13,475 bases of DNA, taken from contig WALJ01000137.1 of NCBI GenBank assembly GCA_015522885.1, forward strand, positions 1-13,475. Direction: 5' to 3'. The translations under genes and the position numbers were made by a program. This stretch comes from Thermoplasmata archaeon (GTDB lineage: Archaea > Thermoplasmatota > Thermoplasmata > WALJ01). Positions 1 through 6,153 of the stretch are shown one piece after another. Position 1 is the first letter of the stretch. Each line of letters starts with the position of its first letter. The notes below the pieces were generated by a model. That model made no database searches. It was not told the DNA's origin and saw nothing but the letters and a program-made list of their open reading frames with translations.

Positions 1-1
1 A

Positions 2-74
<73 letters not shown>

Positions 75-99
75 ATATTGGTTTAACAGGTTTATTTTG

Positions 100-156
100 G
101 TGAGTGAGCAGGCGAACCTGCATTTCTTTCTCACTGTAGACTTCCTGTGGAAGTCT
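100..156. other. hairpin cluster, possible structured RNA
   Basis: Three inverted repeats lie close together. GTGAG (100-104) pairs with CTCAC (130-134) and encloses GCAGG-CGAA-CCTGC (108-121), a 5-bp stem with a four-base loop. Next is AGACTTCC-TGT-GGAAGTCT (138-156), a perfect 8-bp stem with a three-base loop. No convincing protein is encoded here. The 391-bp stretch 75-466, between tRNA-Asp and the gene at 467, otherwise shows only a weak minus-strand frame (378-178) with a small cysteine cluster. The cluster could be an RNA gene, the end of a decayed mobile element or an extended terminator; nothing decides between these. Confidence 0.35.
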
Positions 157-427
157 TGCGCTCGGAGGCATTACTCCTCAGATGGTGGCTTTCTTCAGCA
201 GGTGAGCCAGCAGAGCGAGCCCTAAAGACACTGCCCTTTTGTCAAAAAGGCCGTGCCCGCATGAGTTGCAACATCCGAAGCAGAGCGCCATAAAAGAAGA
301 GGTATATAAGATTTGATGGTCACTCTGTTTATTGGGTATCGGTTCGAGCGCATAAGGGATAATTGAACGAGTTTCCATTTTTGAACAAGCCTAGCCATAG
401 GGGATTACGGCGCATCTGTCCGAAAAT

Positions 428-436
428 GATATATAG
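428..436 (+). promoter_or_regulatory. TATA box for the 467 gene
   Basis: The A/T-rich element GATATATAG is centred 35 bp before the ATG at 467. Archaeal transcription starts about 25 bp after the TATA centre, which would leave a 5' leader of roughly 9 nt without a Shine-Dalgarno motif. Confidence 0.45.
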
Positions 437-466
437 CGGATAGGCATAAGTGAGATTCAGAGCATA

Positions 467-766
467 ATGAAAGTAAAGAAAGTAGAAGATGTGGACTTCT
501 CCATCCGGTTACTGGACGGCGATGTTAATGTACGGCTCGAATGGAAGGAAGGACAGCTTTATCTGGCGCTCTCTGGAATCCTTGTGGGCTCAGCAGATAA
601 AATGTATGAGATTCCTCTCAGAGACCTAGAGGGGATAGATATCCTTGATGAAAGTCCTCTGAAGATTCAGTTCACATTGAAAGACGTTATCGTTACCGTA
701 AGTGGAAGAAGTCCGGAGCAGCTCCATGCGATAAGGCATCTTTTACTTCCTCTGGTAAATGCATAA
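467..766 (+). CDS. small PH/CheF-like archaeal protein, function unknown
   Basis: This is a 99-residue soluble protein with alternating hydrophobic strands and a C-terminal helix (residues about 83-97) ending in LLLPLVNA. It has no signal peptide or membrane segment. The pattern of a strand-rich body, an IPL-x-x-L segment near residue 49 and one terminal helix is reminiscent of the PH-like N-terminal domain of archaeal CheF-type taxis proteins. This is a fold impression, not a firm family call, and no chemotaxis or archaellum gene is nearby. The ATG start fits the TATA box at 428-436. The last part of the coding sequence has a near-identical second copy at 3926-3974, so the gene or its 3' end was once duplicated. 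It stands alone on the plus strand. Confidence 0.6.
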   Translation: MKVKKVEDVDFSIRLLDGDVNVRLEWKEGQLYLALSGILVGSADKMYEIPLRDLEGIDILDESPLKIQFTLKDVIVTVSGRSPEQLHAIRHLLLPLVNA

Positions 767-792
767 GAATCGTTTGTAGAGTGCAGAAATTA

Positions 793-858
793 TGGTCGCC
801 GACCAGAGTTTGTTAACTTACGATTTGTGTAAATGGCTTTTTTATCAGGTCAGCGACC
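793..858. repeat. two related GGTC palindromes
   Basis: TGGTCGCCGACCA (793-805) and GGTCAGCGACC (848-858) are inverted repeats sharing GGTC/GACC arms. They sit in the 235-bp gap between the 467-766 gene and the protease gene. They could be paired operator sites or small terminator-like hairpins. Apart from the motif at 891-905, I see nothing else of note in this gap. Confidence 0.3.
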
Positions 859-1001
859 GCTATTCAGAGATATCATAGGTTTAGAAGCTTATGTCCCCGA
901 CTATAAAATGCGAAAAATAATCGTACTCCGTAAAACAGGAGCTCGGATGAATAGTTAACAAGCCGGCAACATCTTTTTTAATTCTTCCCATTTCCCCGTG
1001 A

Positions 1002-2033
1002 ATGAGAAAGTCCGTTGCCATAAGCATCATTCTGGTCGGAGCGCTCCTCGGTGCCGCTTTCTCCATGGTAGTCGTGGGTTCGTGGGCAAACGAGAGAAGG
1101 TATGTTTACAGCTCACCGATAGACTACGCTCTCGACTATCTCTCGGACGAACCGTACAAGAATCTGGCGATAGAGGTGGACTGGATCATCGGATGCGAGC
1201 CGGACTGGAGCGCAATGGATTTTCTGGTTCAGAAGATAAAGGAGTACTGCAACAAGGATTCTGTCTACATAGACCGGAACTATTCTGACGAGATAGTGTC
1301 CTACAGGAGTGTTTACACTATGTCTGACATAGAAAATCTCGAAAACGAATACAGGGGCCTCCACAAGCACGGAGACACCGCTGTTATCTACTATCTCTAT
1401 CTCAACGGAAGATTCGAAAAATCATCTGCATTGGGGACCGATGTCTATACCGAGGTCGTCGGGATGACCTACACATACTCATCGGTTGCAATATTCAAAG
1501 ACGAAATACGGAGTGTGGCCGATGTCGGCCTCAATGTACATTATACGGAGTGCTCCATACTCCTGCATGAGTTCGGTCACCTCATCTGTCTGGTGGGCAT
1601 AGGTTATCATTCGGAGCAGGAAGACCCTGACCACCCCCACCATACGATTCACAGAGACGGAGTAATGTACTATGCGATAAATGCAACACAAGGCGCGGGA
1701 ATTCCTCCTCAGGACTTCTGCAATGACAGCAAGACGGAGATAGAGTATCTGAAGAACAGGCCCAGAGATGTCTCCAACGCAGGATATATTCCATGGCTAC
1801 TCCTTCTTGCAGACCTCGTGGCTGCTTCAGGCCTGATAATAGCGATTCTCACGAAGAAGAAAGAGAAATATCCTTATCCGGCACCTTACCCGGAATATTA
1901 CCAGCCCCTCTCATATCGGAATTATCCTCCTCCATATCAGGAATATCCTTATCAATATCAGGATCAGGACTATGAGCAGCCACCTCCGCCAAGAGGCTTT
2001 GAGGACGATGAAGAGCGAGAAAGGTATTTTTAG
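1002..2033 (+). CDS. membrane-anchored zincin metalloprotease with Tyr/Pro-rich tail
   Basis: This 343-residue protein starts with a hydrophobic segment (residues 5-27; signal anchor or signal peptide). A zinc-protease core follows: HEFGH at 189-193 supplies two zinc-binding histidines and the catalytic glutamate. Candidate third ligands are His203 and the histidine-rich stretch 211-217. The DGVMYY segment (219-224) resembles the Met-turn of metzincin-like enzymes. A second membrane segment spans about 264-283 and is followed by KKKEK, so the last 55 residues should face the cytoplasm; they hold about 13 tyrosines and many prolines and end acidic. The catalytic domain is therefore predicted outside the cell. 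Related archaeal zincins often have cysteines near the Met-turn; here those positions look replaced, from memory of the family. The ATG lacks a Shine-Dalgarno motif, consistent with a leaderless mRNA. Substrate unknown. Confidence 0.75.
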   Translation: MRKSVAISIILVGALLGAAFSMVVVGSWANERRYVYSSPIDYALDYLSDEPYKNLAIEVDWIIGCEPDWSAMDFLVQKIKEYCNKDSVYIDRNYSDEIVSYRSVYTMSDIENLENEYRGLHKHGDTAVIYYLYLNGRFEKSSALGTDVYTEVVGMTYTYSSVAIFKDEIRSVADVGLNVHYTECSILLHEFGHLICLVGIGYHSEQEDPDHPHHTIHRDGVMYYAINATQGAGIPPQDFCNDSKTEIEYLKNRPRDVSNAGYIPWLLLLADLVAASGLIIAILTKKKEKYPYPAPYPEYYQPLSYRNYPPPYQEYPYQYQDQDYEQPPPPRGFEDDEERERYF

Positions 2034-2067
2034 CGCCTTTCCATCACAAAGTAAATCCCTTTCGAAG

Positions 2068-2077
2068 ACTATAAATA
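2068..2077 (+). promoter_or_regulatory. TATA box of the toxin-antitoxin operon
   Basis: ACTATAAATA is centred 27 bp before the antitoxin ATG at 2100, with a purine-rich BRE-like CGAAG just upstream. The spacing places transcription start at or next to the ATG, so the operon mRNA is probably leaderless. Confidence 0.6.
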
Positions 2078-2099
2078 TCAGGATGCGATAGAGATAAAC

Positions 2100-2291
2100 A
2101 TGGACACCGAGGTAAAGATGCTTAGAAAGCTGGAGAGCGAGGTTTTGGAGATAAAGTCAATGTTGAAAAGGATAGAGACAATGCTTATAGAGGAAGAAGA
2201 AGTCTCCGATGAAGAGAAAAAAGAGATTGAAAAAAGACTGAAAGAGGCAAAAGCAGGAGAAACTGTATCTCTCGAAGAGCTTATGGACTGA
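2100..2291 (+). CDS. RelB-like antitoxin
   Basis: This 63-residue, highly charged protein is predicted almost entirely helical. A heptad-like hydrophobic pattern over residues 8-30 (LRKLESEVLEIKSMLKRIE) could form a coiled coil for dimerisation. The acidic, lysine-rich C-terminal half ends SLEELMD, typical of the toxin-wrapping tail of archaeal RelB-type antitoxins. No clear ribbon-helix-helix DNA-binding segment is visible. The toxin gene starts 4 nt after its stop, giving the usual antitoxin-toxin order and coupled translation. The identity rests mostly on this partnership; the sequence alone would only say small coiled-coil protein. Confidence 0.8.
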   Translation: MDTEVKMLRKLESEVLEIKSMLKRIETMLIEEEEVSDEEKKEIEKRLKEAKAGETVSLEELMD

Positions 2292-2295
2292 TGAG

Positions 2296-2580
2296 ATGTA
2301 CAGAGTGGAACTTCACAGAGAGGCCAGAAAAGAGTTCGATAAACTGCCGGAAGGAACGAAAAAGAATGTTTTTGAGGCTTTTTTAAGGTTAAAAAGCGCT
2401 CCCTATCCTCACAGGGAATATGATTTGAAGAAGTTAAAGGGATTCGAGGGTGTTTACAGGATAAGGATTGGAAAATATAGAATCGTCTATTATGTGGATG
2501 AAAACGAGGCGCTAGTAACAGTTCTCATAATAGCTCAGAGAAAGAAGGTTTACAAATCTCTGAAGCACCGCATAAAATAA
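2296..2580 (+). CDS. RelE/ParE-family toxin
   Basis: This 94-residue basic protein has the layout of the RelE superfamily: an N-terminal strand (YRVELHREARKEFDKLP), two helices, then a four-strand sheet. The family signature is clear: a GFEGVYRIRIGKYRIVYYVDE stretch (about residues 50-70) and a closing VLIIAQRKKVY segment that carries the positions used by RelE enzymes for ribosome-dependent mRNA cleavage. Arg55, Arg57 and Arg63 are candidate RNA-contact or catalytic residues. The ATG lies 4 nt after the antitoxin stop with no strong Shine-Dalgarno motif, so expression probably depends on translational coupling. ParE-type gyrase poisoning is less likely given the archaeal RelE-like core, but activity is not provable from sequence. 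The minus-strand CitG-family gene ends at its stop. Confidence 0.88.
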   Translation: MYRVELHREARKEFDKLPEGTKKNVFEAFLRLKSAPYPHREYDLKKLKGFEGVYRIRIGKYRIVYYVDENEALVTVLIIAQRKKVYKSLKHRIK

Positions 2581-3441
2581 TCAGAACCGGATCTCTCCGC
2601 TCAAAATCCCGAGATAGAGCGCTGATGCGATTATGTCTGCCGTTGTCCCCGGGTTGATGTCTTTTTCTCTAAGATAACCATCGAATTTTTCCATCTCGAA
2701 TTCATCGCTGCTGTCGAGGGCCTCTCCAGCTCTTTTACTCACATCTTTCGCGGTTTCCTCCCCGAACTTCCCGAGGATGAGCGAATCGGAATTCTCGGAA
2801 AGCACCGTTAGGAACGCTTGTGTTATCGAATAGAACATGTTTCTGCTTTTTTCATAGTTTTTCAGGATCGCCGGAAGTGCCACCTCGAAAGATAAGCGAT
2901 AGTCGGAGCAGTACTCCCCGGCGATAAGGTTGTGTCCCTTTCCCTCCGACATCCAGTCCTTGAGAGTCAGCCTCTCGTCGATTATTCTTTTCAATGTGCT
3001 CTTATCAAAAACTATCTTCGGAACTCCGGCGGGTTCTGCATGCTTTATCGCATTGTACACATAGACCGTATCCTCGTATCCTGCGCTCTCCACGACATTC
3101 TTTGTCTCCCTTCTCAGCGAAGCGAGATCCAATGATTCGGCAGTCCCCGCCGCAGAGGCTATCGGGGCAAAAAGAAGTATGACGCCGAGATGCACATTCC
3201 CTCCTTTCTGCACGGACATCGAGCGATTCACCGCATGGAATATCCCCTGTCCCAGAGAGTGTTCTCCCTTCGCAATCTTTCTCATAACCGGAGCTATGAC
3301 CGCCGAGGATGCTATGAAATGCTCGAAACCTGTGTTTCTGGACCTTGCAAAAGGGCTTACATTGCCGGGCTTCGGGGCACTGACTTCAAGGAGCGCTGCC
3401 ATTACGGCACCGCTTTCAACAAAGTCGGCTCTGTCAATCAA
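2581..3441 (-). CDS. CitG-family (triphosphoribosyl-dephospho-CoA synthase-like) protein
   Basis: This 286-residue protein belongs to the CitG/MdcB family, whose bacterial members make 2'-(5''-triphosphoribosyl)-3'-dephospho-CoA for citrate lyase and malonate decarboxylase. Conserved blocks are visible: SAPKPGNVS (residues 21-29), QKGGNVHLGVILLFAPI (about 78-94) and a glycine/threonine NPGTTADIIASALYLG block near the C terminus. Length is normal. No citrate lyase or malonate decarboxylase gene is present, so the archaeal protein probably makes a different nucleotide-derived compound. The start is TTG at 3441, directly after the TAA stop of the upstream SecB-like gene, with GAGGT as a Shine-Dalgarno motif about 6 nt before it; the next in-frame ATG is residue 14. 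The two genes form a coupled operon. Confidence 0.85.
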   Translation of the reverse strand: MIDRADFVESGAVMAALLEVSAPKPGNVSPFARSRNTGFEHFIASSAVIAPVMRKIAKGEHSLGQGIFHAVNRSMSVQKGGNVHLGVILLFAPIASAAGTAESLDLASLRRETKNVVESAGYEDTVYVYNAIKHAEPAGVPKIVFDKSTLKRIIDERLTLKDWMSEGKGHNLIAGEYCSDYRLSFEVALPAILKNYEKSRNMFYSITQAFLTVLSENSDSLILGKFGEETAKDVSKRAGEALDSSDEFEMEKFDGYLREKDINPGTTADIIASALYLGILSGEIRF

Positions 3442-3864
3442 TTACATGACCTCTACGCCGCTGGATTTCGGTGGCGATTTCTTGCCGAAATTCGGCTGGG
3501 GAACAGGCAGGGGCGGAGGCATGTGGAGGTCTCTTGAAATCACGAATGCTTCCACGACGCAGTTGTTTATGACCGCTCCGTGGACCTCGTTCGCCATGCC
3601 GTCAGGCATAGCGCGTTTCTTCCCCCATCTCTCGGTTATCTCCGCTACATTTCCCTCGTAAACGATGGAACCCTCCATCCTCATGACGCCGATTCCCGCA
3701 TAGTTCACCGTGAACCTGAAATCCACATTGACCGTGCTTTCTCCGGCAGGTGCCACATTCGTTATGCTGACATTGAAGTTCACATTAATCTGCGAAAAGC
3801 GCTCTCCGGGTCTTGTGAATCTCCGGGCTTCAATCTCCTTTATGTCAAAGTTTCTTACGGGCAT
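3442..3864 (-). CDS. conserved archaeal SecB-like protein
   Basis: This 140-residue cytosolic protein consists of long beta strands (residues 5-75) followed by a helix. The segment with ANEVHGAVINNCVVEAFV (about 90-107) and the proline-rich MPPPLPVP that follows match a widespread archaeal family I associate with the SecB-like fold. SecB proteins are chaperones that hold unfolded precursors for export. The link to SecB is from memory of the pattern and is tentative. A TATA-like element at 3886-3894 lies 26 bp upstream of the ATG, so this first gene of the pair is probably leaderless, whereas the next gene uses a Shine-Dalgarno motif placed in this gene's last codons. The C-terminal tail after residue 120 is low complexity and probably disordered. 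Confidence 0.6.
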   Translation of the reverse strand: MPVRNFDIKEIEARRFTRPGERFSQINVNFNVSITNVAPAGESTVNVDFRFTVNYAGIGVMRMEGSIVYEGNVAEITERWGKKRAMPDGMANEVHGAVINNCVVEAFVISRDLHMPPPLPVPQPNFGKKSPPKSSGVEVM

Positions 3865-3885
3865 AATGGGATATAGGAAGAGGGT

Positions 3886-3894
3886 GTAATATAG
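3886..3894 (-). promoter_or_regulatory. TATA box for the SecB-like/CitG-like operon
   Basis: CTATATTAC on the minus strand is centred 26 bp before the ATG at 3864, predicting a leaderless transcript. It overlaps no gene. Confidence 0.5.
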
Positions 3895-3925
3895 TTTGTG
3901 ATTGGTGAACGACTTTATAGTCCCG

Positions 3926-3974
3926 GCAGCTCCATGCGATAAGGCATCTTTTACTTCTGTTCACAAATCCATGA
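3926..3974 (+). pseudogene. duplicated 3' remnant of the 467-766 gene
   Basis: A 32-base stretch (3926-3957) is identical to 718-749, the end of the small PH/CheF-like gene. Weaker similarity runs on to 3979, including GAGAATC after the stop. In the same frame it reads QLHAIRHLLLLFTNP followed by TGA (3972-3974), against QLHAIRHLLLPLVNA in the intact gene. Just upstream, AGTCCCGG matches AGTCCGGA with one indel, and an in-frame TAG closes the frame at 3918. No start codon exists, so this is a fragment: either all that remains of a second gene copy or a short copied 3' end. Confidence 0.7.
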
Positions 3975-3987
3975 GAATCACCCAAAA

Positions 3988-3996
3988 AACTTAAAT
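3988..3996 (+). promoter_or_regulatory. TATA-like element for the VWA gene
   Basis: AACTTAAAT lies about 35 bp before the ATG at 4028. Unlike most genes here, this one has a short leader, with a Shine-Dalgarno motif GGTGA (4019-4023) ending 4 nt before the start codon. Confidence 0.45.
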
Positions 3997-4027
3997 CAGA
4001 TATCTTTTATCGGCGTGTGGTGACATT

Positions 4028-5521
4028 ATGGAACCTCTCTCAGCAGTATTGAAGGACAACATCGATTCATGGGCAATCAAGATAAGCAGGACAACAGGAA
4101 AGAAAATGGGGCTCAAAAACGGAGACATAGTGGAAGTCTTCAATAGAGACCGTGGGGAGTCGAAATACTACAGGGTGATACTTGACGGAAAAGTGAGAAA
4201 GAATGAAGCCCAGATAAACCGGCTCAGCGCTCAGCTCTCGGGCGCAACCAACGGAGACGCTCTGGATATCATAAGTGCAGAGGAGATAAGCGCGGAAGAG
4301 GTCGTCCTTAAGGTCGAGATGGAAGGGAGAGAAAGAGAAGAGCTACTCGATGTCGTGAGGGAGATAAACGAGAACGGAGGGGAAGAGGTTCACAGATTCT
4401 TCGGCGATAAACAACCGGTATTCAACCACGGAGCCAAGATATACTGGGAAGAAAGAGGCATATCACTCACAGTTGCAAAAATTTCGCCTTTCCCTTATGC
4501 CGTGTACACCCCGAATACCAAGGTAAAGGTCTCGGTTACATCTCCGTTCAACGGCATATTGATGGTCGATATCTCCGGTTCAATGTATTTCAATTATATC
4601 CCGAATGCACCGGGTCTGATGAAACTCTCCGGCGACCCCATAATAAGCAAGCTCATAGATGACCCCAAGTATGAGATGCTGGAAGAGACCGTCAGAAGCG
4701 TGGAGAATGACAAGGAGATTCTGAGAATTCATGCTGCGATAACGGCAGTGCTCCTGTATTTCTCAGAAAAAGCGGAGAGAGAGCTCAGCGAAAGGGTTGC
4801 TCTTATAAGCTATGCCAGTCAGGCAAAGAGCGCCGCATACAAATACAAGGGAAAGATAAGATACTGGCTCCAGATAGGTGCCGCAGGTGTCGAGACAACG
4901 GAACAGTACAAAGAGATGCTCGTAAAGATGCTCTTCGCATATATTCCGAAGGAGAGCAACAAACCGACCAACGGAGTGAATGCGTTCGAGGAACTGGATA
5001 AGCTGCTGACTCTCATGGAAAAGGACTCCAAGAAGAGGATGCCTACAATGATAATCATACTCTCGGACGGGGAGTTCAACGGATGGAAGGGAAGCTTTGC
5101 CAAAACGGAAGATGTCCTTGAGGTATCCGAAGCAATAGTGGAGTATGTTAAGGAGCGCTTTCCGCCTTCGAGAGGTGTAATAATAAATGCGGTTTACATA
5201 GGCGAAACACCTGAACAGCTTGAGGAGTTGCCCGAAGGAGAAGAGGGTGAGATGCTTATAAAAAAGAAAGAAAGGGCCCAGATAGCCATAGATACTCTCA
5301 AGAGAATAACGGAGATAACCAACGGGCAACTAACGATTCCGAAGGAGTTCAAAGAGCTTGCAAAGTTCTATGAAGGCGCCGCTCAGTCACTGATATTCGA
5401 CCTCGGAACAACAGATAACGGAAGTCTTCCCGAAGATGAAGGAGAAGACGAATTTGCAGAAGATGAGTTCGACGAAGAATTCGAAGACGAGGAAATAGAA
5501 GAGGACTTCGACAAATTCTAA
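4028..5521 (+). CDS. VAT/Cdc48 N-like domain fused to VWA domain, acidic tail
   Basis: This 497-residue soluble protein has three parts. Residues 1-60 carry KMGLKNGDIVEVF, the hallmark of the double-psi barrel in the N domain of Cdc48/VAT. Residues 85-172 follow the second half of that domain, including LTVAKISPFPYAVY, which parallels the T-x-P-x-x-x-P-V strand of VAT-N. From about 175 comes a von Willebrand factor A domain with a metal-ion site: D181-x-S183-x-S185, a threonine near 314 and D347 in ILSDGEF. The last 35 residues are mostly Asp, Glu and Phe. VAT-N binds substrates for an AAA+ unfoldase, and VWA proteins commonly partner AAA+ ATPases, so an adaptor in protein remodelling is a reasonable inference. 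No ATPase lies adjacent. The 3' end overlaps the convergent mptE gene by 4 bp. Confidence 0.75.
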   Translation: MEPLSAVLKDNIDSWAIKISRTTGKKMGLKNGDIVEVFNRDRGESKYYRVILDGKVRKNEAQINRLSAQLSGATNGDALDIISAEEISAEEVVLKVEMEGREREELLDVVREINENGGEEVHRFFGDKQPVFNHGAKIYWEERGISLTVAKISPFPYAVYTPNTKVKVSVTSPFNGILMVDISGSMYFNYIPNAPGLMKLSGDPIISKLIDDPKYEMLEETVRSVENDKEILRIHAAITAVLLYFSEKAERELSERVALISYASQAKSAAYKYKGKIRYWLQIGAAGVETTEQYKEMLVKMLFAYIPKESNKPTNGVNAFEELDKLLTLMEKDSKKRMPTMIIILSDGEFNGWKGSFAKTEDVLEVSEAIVEYVKERFPPSRGVIINAVYIGETPEQLEELPEGEEGEMLIKKKERAQIAIDTLKRITEITNGQLTIPKEFKELAKFYEGAAQSLIFDLGTTDNGSLPEDEGEDEFAEDEFDEEFEDEEIEEDFDKF

Positions 5522-6153
5522 AGATATGTGACATCCGACAGAGATATCAGGGCCTTTGCCCACACCAGCTTCTTTCTCTTTATTTCGACATCTTTTCCTT
5601 TTTTTGGCAGAGGCCTCTCGAAATCAAACCCTGTGATGTATATTTTCTCGGCTCCTGCGCTCTCCGCCAGAAAGACAGCCCTGTCTCCGTCGGTAAATCC
5701 CCCGAAGTTCATCAAAGGATGAAAAGGTCGGGTTTGAACAGTTCCCCCTATTTTCCCACGAAATTCCGGGAGATATTTTTTCAAGGCCTCGATGTTGTCC
5801 CCGTGAGCATGTATTAGTGCAACAGAGCCTCCGGCATTTGCCTCTATTTCAGCTTCAAGGTCGCCATCAAGGTCGGTAACTATGATATCCGGTAAAATAC
5901 CTCTTTCCAGAAGAAGAGCGGTGGATAAGTCCGTTCCTATTATCACATCCTTTTCCGGGATTTCATCCGCAAGCGGCCCGACAATAAGAGCCCCCTTTCC
6001 AGAAATAATGGCTTTCAGGAAATCGGAATCTATTATCTCATGCCCTTTCAACAAATTTGCCAGTACTCTTCCCGATTCTATGTCCTTCTCCATACTGAAA
6101 CCGAAGTCCCGAACAATCTCTCCGTAATATCCTTCCCAGACATGGTATTCCAT
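5518..6153 (-). CDS. mptE: 6-hydroxymethyl-7,8-dihydropterin pyrophosphokinase (DUF115, MptE)
   Basis: This protein matches archaeal MptE, which transfers pyrophosphate from ATP to 6-hydroxymethyl-7,8-dihydropterin on the way to methanopterin or folate-type cofactors. It is unrelated to bacterial FolK. Family blocks are clear: IVTDLDGD with acidic metal ligands (about residues 91-98), HAHGDN (about 114-119), and NFGGFTDGDRA followed by ITGFDF near the C terminus. Length, 211 residues, is normal. I chose the ATG at 6153 because it overlaps the stop of the upstream MBL gene as TGATG, a classic coupling arrangement; a GTG one codon earlier is possible. It ends convergently, overlapping the VWA gene stop by 4 bp. 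Confidence 0.9.
   Translation of the reverse strand: MEYHVWEGYYGEIVRDFGFSMEKDIESGRVLANLLKGHEIIDSDFLKAIISGKGALIVGPLADEIPEKDVIIGTDLSTALLLERGILPDIIVTDLDGDLEAEIEANAGGSVALIHAHGDNIEALKKYLPEFRGKIGGTVQTRPFHPLMNFGGFTDGDRAVFLAESAGAEKIYITGFDFERPLPKKGKDVEIKRKKLVWAKALISLSDVTYL

Noticed and set aside
178..378. 66-residue minus-strand frame with CFGCCNSCGHG
   Set aside because: The cysteine cluster and the hairpins after its stop recall the end of TnpB with its guide RNA, but the sequence lacks the C-x-x-C spacing and the conserved Asp context of TnpB; no other support for coding.
4763..5329. 188-residue minus-strand open frame
   Set aside because: Lies wholly inside the well-supported VWA gene on the other strand and has no domain-like pattern; a shadow of codon bias.
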